Shown here piece after piece: positions 60,401 through 64,000 of a stretch of DNA of 64,000 nucleotides (the first letter of the stretch is position 1; every line of letters starts with the position of its first letter). Source of the DNA: Scedosporium boydii. Taxonomy: Eukaryota; Ascomycota; Sordariomycetes; Microascales; Microascaceae. Under the pieces are notes generated by a model, which ran no database searches, was not told the origin of the DNA, and was given only the letters and a program-made list of their open reading frames with translations. The DNA is taken from positions 248,001 to 312,000 of the forward strand of contig NJFT01000008.1 in NCBI GenBank assembly GCA_002221725.1. Reading direction: 5' to 3'. The position numbers and the translations under genes were made by a program.

Positions 60401-61637
60401 ATCGAAAGTGGGAACCTTCTCCCCTTCTGCAAGCAAGGTGAGGTGAAGATATCCCTGTCGGGTCGTCCTCCAATACGAGGCTATGTTTGGGCCAGTCAAC
60501 CCTTCGTTGAGACTAGAGAGATTCAATTCTCCCAACCGACAATTAGTTTAACAGTCTCGGTACCGAGTGTTTGTAAATAGAGTGCGGGCAGACTCGAGCT
60601 TACTGCTGAAGCGAGGACGCTTACGGAGAGAGAGACGCACGCACAGCACACACACATTGAGCTGGCACGGCCGCCCGCCCATCCACCTTTCGGCACTTCG
60701 GAGCGGGGAGAACTGTCAACGGGTGGCGGGAAAGTGTGGCCTATGCATAAAATAACCCGACCAGGTTAACTAGGCCAAGTGGGAAGTGACAGTGCCGCGG
60801 TATGTAGATATGTAGGCCTGGCGAGTGAAAGTCTCTACCTCCCAGGCGAGCGTGTTCCCTGGCAGTTACGAACTGTCATGCGTAGGCCATTTTGGAATAC
60901 GATATTCGCAACCCGCCCCTTATGCAGGAACCCCTACTCGTGGGTCCTCGGGAAAGGATACCGGAAAGGGATGTCAGGAGTTTGAAGACCGGAGTCTGTT
61001 TTTGAAAGGGGTACTATTTTCAATTTCAACGAGATACTGTATGAGGCAATTCTGCTGTGTGCTAGATGAAGGAGCGTATTTCAAAGAATATAAGGAATGA
61101 ACCTGAACTTCTCACCAGCACCTGAAGTTTGGGCGTAAATCAGAAGAAACTTCTATAAACCCATTTAAAGAAACTAGGAACTAAGAACGATTTGCGGTAA
61201 AACGTGTAAGGGAAGGCTAAGGAAGGCAACGATGTTGCAAAATACTACTGGAAGATAGATAGCAAAGGCGAAATAAAACGGTTCTTATATCCCATAACGC
61301 CAAGCTCTCCAAGCGGGCCAAAAGGCAAAGACTTGAGTACTGTAACCCAGACCAAAAATCGATAAATCGAAGAAGGGAGGCAACACCGAAGGCCGTGCCT
61401 CGACGACCTGAATGAGTACCAAAAGGTTAAAAGGATTAAATGAATGTAACGAAGTAGAAAAACCAGAGAGCAGGAAGCCCGAAAGGAATCAAGAAAGTGA
61501 AGAAGACAAAAATGACCTGGGCAATAACTCAATTTCTTACATGTGTCCTGTCCCTCAAATGAATGCAAAGGGGCAAGGGACCTAGAATTTCTTCATGTAC
61601 ATATGATTAAAAAGGGTGAGGCCAGAATACTGATTGA
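57462..61637. other. 4.2-kb spacer between regulator and synthase
   Basis: Upstream region of the AflR-type gene and downstream region of the synthase. Except for one unassigned 213-codon frame (58897..59538), no gene candidate is seen. T-rich tracts occur near 58270..58335. Confidence 0.5.
58897..59538 (-). other. Unassigned 213-codon open frame
   Basis: Open from ATG at 59538 to a stop at 58897 with mixed composition (for example LITKLVESGEAATELCYHSS and VKMVYIFPLPLQDMTQLCTS). I recognise no domain, signal peptide or repeated pattern. At roughly 50% GC a frame this long can arise by chance once in a window this size, so it is not called as a gene. Confidence 0.2.
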
Positions 61638-64000
61638 TCAAGCCTCGGTGACGGCGGCTCTGATGAAGTCACCGAGTTTCTTCGCCTGTTATAAATACTT
61701 GTTAGCCTGCATGTATATTTCATGAATCAAGGAGCGGATAAAACTTACCAGGTCACCATGCATCATGGAAAAGTGGTTTCCAGGCATATGCATCGTGCGA
61801 ATCTTGCTATAGTCAAGATACTCATCCCACCTATTTGGGCCAAAGTCCGTCCTGTTATCGAGAAGGAACAGAGCGTGTCCGGTGGGGTACGGGTCGGGGC
61901 GAGGATCAGTAGGTAGCTTGCAGACGCCATCCTCACACCAGATGGCAGCGACACGGGGGCACTTGTCATCAGGGATAGGCTCTGCGGTGTAGTTGCTAAG
62001 AGCCGTGACACTAGCAGCGAAGTGGGGGAGGAGCCAGGACGGGATCTTGGTCGAGTCGCCGTCACCAAGGAGGCCGATGCTGGCAAACCAGGCATGCAGG
62101 CTGCGAGGGAGGGGCTCGATGGTGACGGGGCAGGGAGCGTCGATAATGATGAGGTGGTCGACGACGTCTCCGGCCTTGACGAGCTGGTTGACCATCTCGA
62201 AGGCGATGACGCCGCCGGCAGACCAACCGGCGAGAGAGTAAGGGCCAGTTGGCTGTCGGCGCTTGATCTCCGTAATGAACTTCTGGGCCATGCCGTAGAC
62301 GCCGCAATTGAATTCCTCGGGTGTCTTCATGAAAGGCGAGAATAGGCCCCAGACCGCCCAGTCTGGCGAAATGGCGCTGATTTCGGTGTAGCTAGTGGCG
62401 CAGCCGCTGCCATCGGGGACCATGAAGAGGTTCTTGGTGGCACTGCGAACATTCCCCTGGAGGAGCACACTCGTAGCCTTACGGTGCGGGTAGTTATCTA
62501 CAAAGGTGGCTGGGCGGGGCGGCTTGACGATGGTAGCCGTGGTGTTGCCAGGATGCGTGTTGATGACTCTTGGGGGCCGGGGCTCCACCGCCGCCTTTGA
62601 AGACTTCGGAGCTGCCGAGGTGGGCTTGGGTCGGGGTCCAATTCCAAGGGCTTTCTCGACCGCAAGCAGCGAAGGGTTGGCGGTGAAAAGGTCGGATGGG
62701 ATGTCAAGTCCCGTCTTCTCGCGGAGCGTGCCAAGAATCGACAAGCTCATCAACGAGTCCATTCCAAGAGCGGCCAGATCAGGAGCGGCGATGATTTCAT
62801 CTACGTCGACACCCATTTCTTCACAGATTGTGCCTCTCACAATCTCCTGGATATCGTTGGAGGCGTCGCCTCCCTTGATCGAGCCATTGTCGCTATATTC
62901 AAGAGGAGTGGTGATGTCTGACTCGGACTCCATCTCCGGGGTCTCCGCATCAGAGCGAGTAGAAGTGGAATCGCCTGAGCCATCCGAGCTTATGCTTTCC
63001 TTCCTCTGCGAAGTCTCGAACTGGGCAAGATATTTCTTGAACGCGCCAATAGTGGGGTGGTCAACAAAGGCGTTGGAGTCTATGTCAAGCTCAAGCTCCT
63101 CCCTCAACCGCCCACTAACAGTGAGCGACATGAGCGAGTCGACTCCGAAGTCAGTGAAGGCAATGTTGTCAGCCAACTCATCCTCGGTGACACCAATCTC
63201 CTTCGCGAGAATATCCAGGACGGCGGTGACGACGGACCCGGCTAATTTAGCATTGACGGTGCTAATGTTCGCGGGGGTAACCTGTTGTGCCTTCACCTGG
63301 GCCACGGGCCGCACAGAGGCTGCAGCAGTAGGCTTCTTCGCGGACGGAGCAGGAGCCGCGCCAGAAAGGGCTTTCCCACGCGGAGGTAGGACCATGTTGA
63401 GGACCTTGCGCGGGATGGACTGGAACTTGATTTGACCAACAACACCGACAATGCGGTCGCCGTCGAAGATGTAGGCATCACCAGCCATCATCTTAGTACC
63501 TCTGACGGGCTGCATCCTTATGTAGGATCGGTATGTCTTGGCTCCATCCAGCTTCTCTGCCATCTTCATGTAACCCCAACCATGAGAAATATAGACCTGC
63601 TCTCGTGAGTCAACCGCATCGGTTCCGTTGATGATGAAACCAGAAATATGGCAACAGCTATCAAGCCAATACGGGTTGAAGAACCAATTGCCCTCCTTGC
63701 CTGAAGTCGGGAAGACAACCTTGGCTGTAGCTTCGCATGTGTCGCTGTCGAGGATGACCTCTTCCATACCTTTGTATGGAGCCTCGTAGTCGACAAGAGC
63801 GGCAAAGAGCTTATAGGCAAGACCTCGGCCGATCTTGGAGGCCTTCCCTACCTTCTCTACCTCCGTAAGATGGTCGATGCGGGACCTGATCAAGTAGTTG
63901 ACGCGGTCGAACTCGGAAAGCCACTCTTCAGGGTCCTCATAGTACACCTTGCAGTAGCAGTGGTCGGTCTTCTTGCCGCCTTCCATGGTATGGAAGACGA
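61638..64000 (-). CDS. PKS1: Non-reducing polyketide synthase, PKS1/melanin type (C-terminal part)
   Basis: Partial, complement(join(61638..61685, 61749..>64000)); the frame is still open at the right edge (VFHTMEGGKK). The visible order is: end of the product-template domain (YWLDSCCHISGFIING holds its catalytic Asp); ACP1 (FGVDSLMSL, phosphopantetheine Ser); an acidic Ser-rich linker; ACP2 (LGMDSLMSL); then a thioesterase/Claisen cyclase with nucleophile Ser in LAGWSAGG and His in MPGNHFSMM. This PT-ACP-ACP-TE end is that of Colletotrichum PKS1/Aspergillus WA-like synthases making tetrahydroxynaphthalene or its precursor. A terminal intron (GTAAGT...GCTAAC...AACAG, 61686..61748) replaces the unspliced tail by AKKLGDFIRAAVTEA, a normal TE ending. 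Lying near the 4HN reductase and CMR1, it is the first enzyme of DHN-melanin synthesis. Confidence 0.93.

Noticed and set aside
62506..63435. 309-codon open frame antisense to the synthase
   Set aside because: It mirrors the ACP and TE coding region and has no family resemblance.
1..64000. CRISPR arrays, bacterial operons, rRNA genes, intact transposase or reverse-transcriptase genes
   Set aside because: None seen. The sequence is eukaryotic and I found no spaced direct-repeat array, no ribosomal RNA core and no transposon protein motif.

Overview
The window is genomic DNA of a filamentous ascomycete (Pezizomycotina, most likely Sordariomycetes). The grounds are short GT-AG introns with CTAAC-type branch points, a CFEM membrane protein, a GH72 glucanosyltransferase, binuclear-cluster regulators, and a dihydroxynaphthalene (DHN) melanin locus. 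Genus and species cannot be read from the sequence. Coding sequence fills only about a third of the window, and several gaps of 3 to 12 kb hold no recognisable gene.

The left part (1-27.2 kb) holds housekeeping and cell-surface genes. In order these are: a partial free methionine-R-sulfoxide reductase (GAF fold, minus) whose best model needs a 5-nt micro-exon and a start-codon-only exon; a dienelactone hydrolase family protein (plus); a peroxisomal SCP2 sterol-carrier protein (minus); a GPI-anchored GH72 beta-1,3-glucanosyltransferase (minus); a Bzz1-type F-BAR/C1/SH3 protein (minus); the DEAD-box mRNA-export helicase Dbp5 (plus); a CFEM protein with one membrane span and a long cytoplasmic tail (plus); a polyamine-type MFS transporter broken by one in-frame TAG (minus); and a DUF92/TMEM19 membrane protein (minus). 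I rebuilt exon structures from splice signals, reading phase and protein-family continuity.

From 27.2 to 39.8 kb lies a 12.6-kb stretch with no supportable gene. The right part (39.8-64 kb) is a DHN-melanin gene group: a CMR1/PIG1-type regulator with two C2H2 fingers plus a Zn2Cys6 cluster (plus), a tetrahydroxynaphthalene reductase (plus), an AflR-type Zn2Cys6 regulator (minus), and the 3' part of a PKS1-type non-reducing polyketide synthase (minus, PT-ACP-ACP-TE visible, running off the right edge). The synthase makes 1,3,6,8-tetrahydroxynaphthalene, the reductase converts it to scytalone, and the two regulators probably control the set. Scytalone dehydratase and laccase are not in the window. 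Between CMR1 and the reductase sits a broken aminoglycoside-phosphotransferase-like (APH) kinase gene.

The most unusual signals are: the 5-nt micro-exon; two diverged ~190-bp copies of a tRNA-like element (A box, B box, terminal T run) 42 kb apart; a 9-mer, TACGAAGTA, found 11 times and only in non-coding DNA; and an APH pseudogene whose two tandem-duplication frameshifts (+2 and +7) sum to a whole number of codons.
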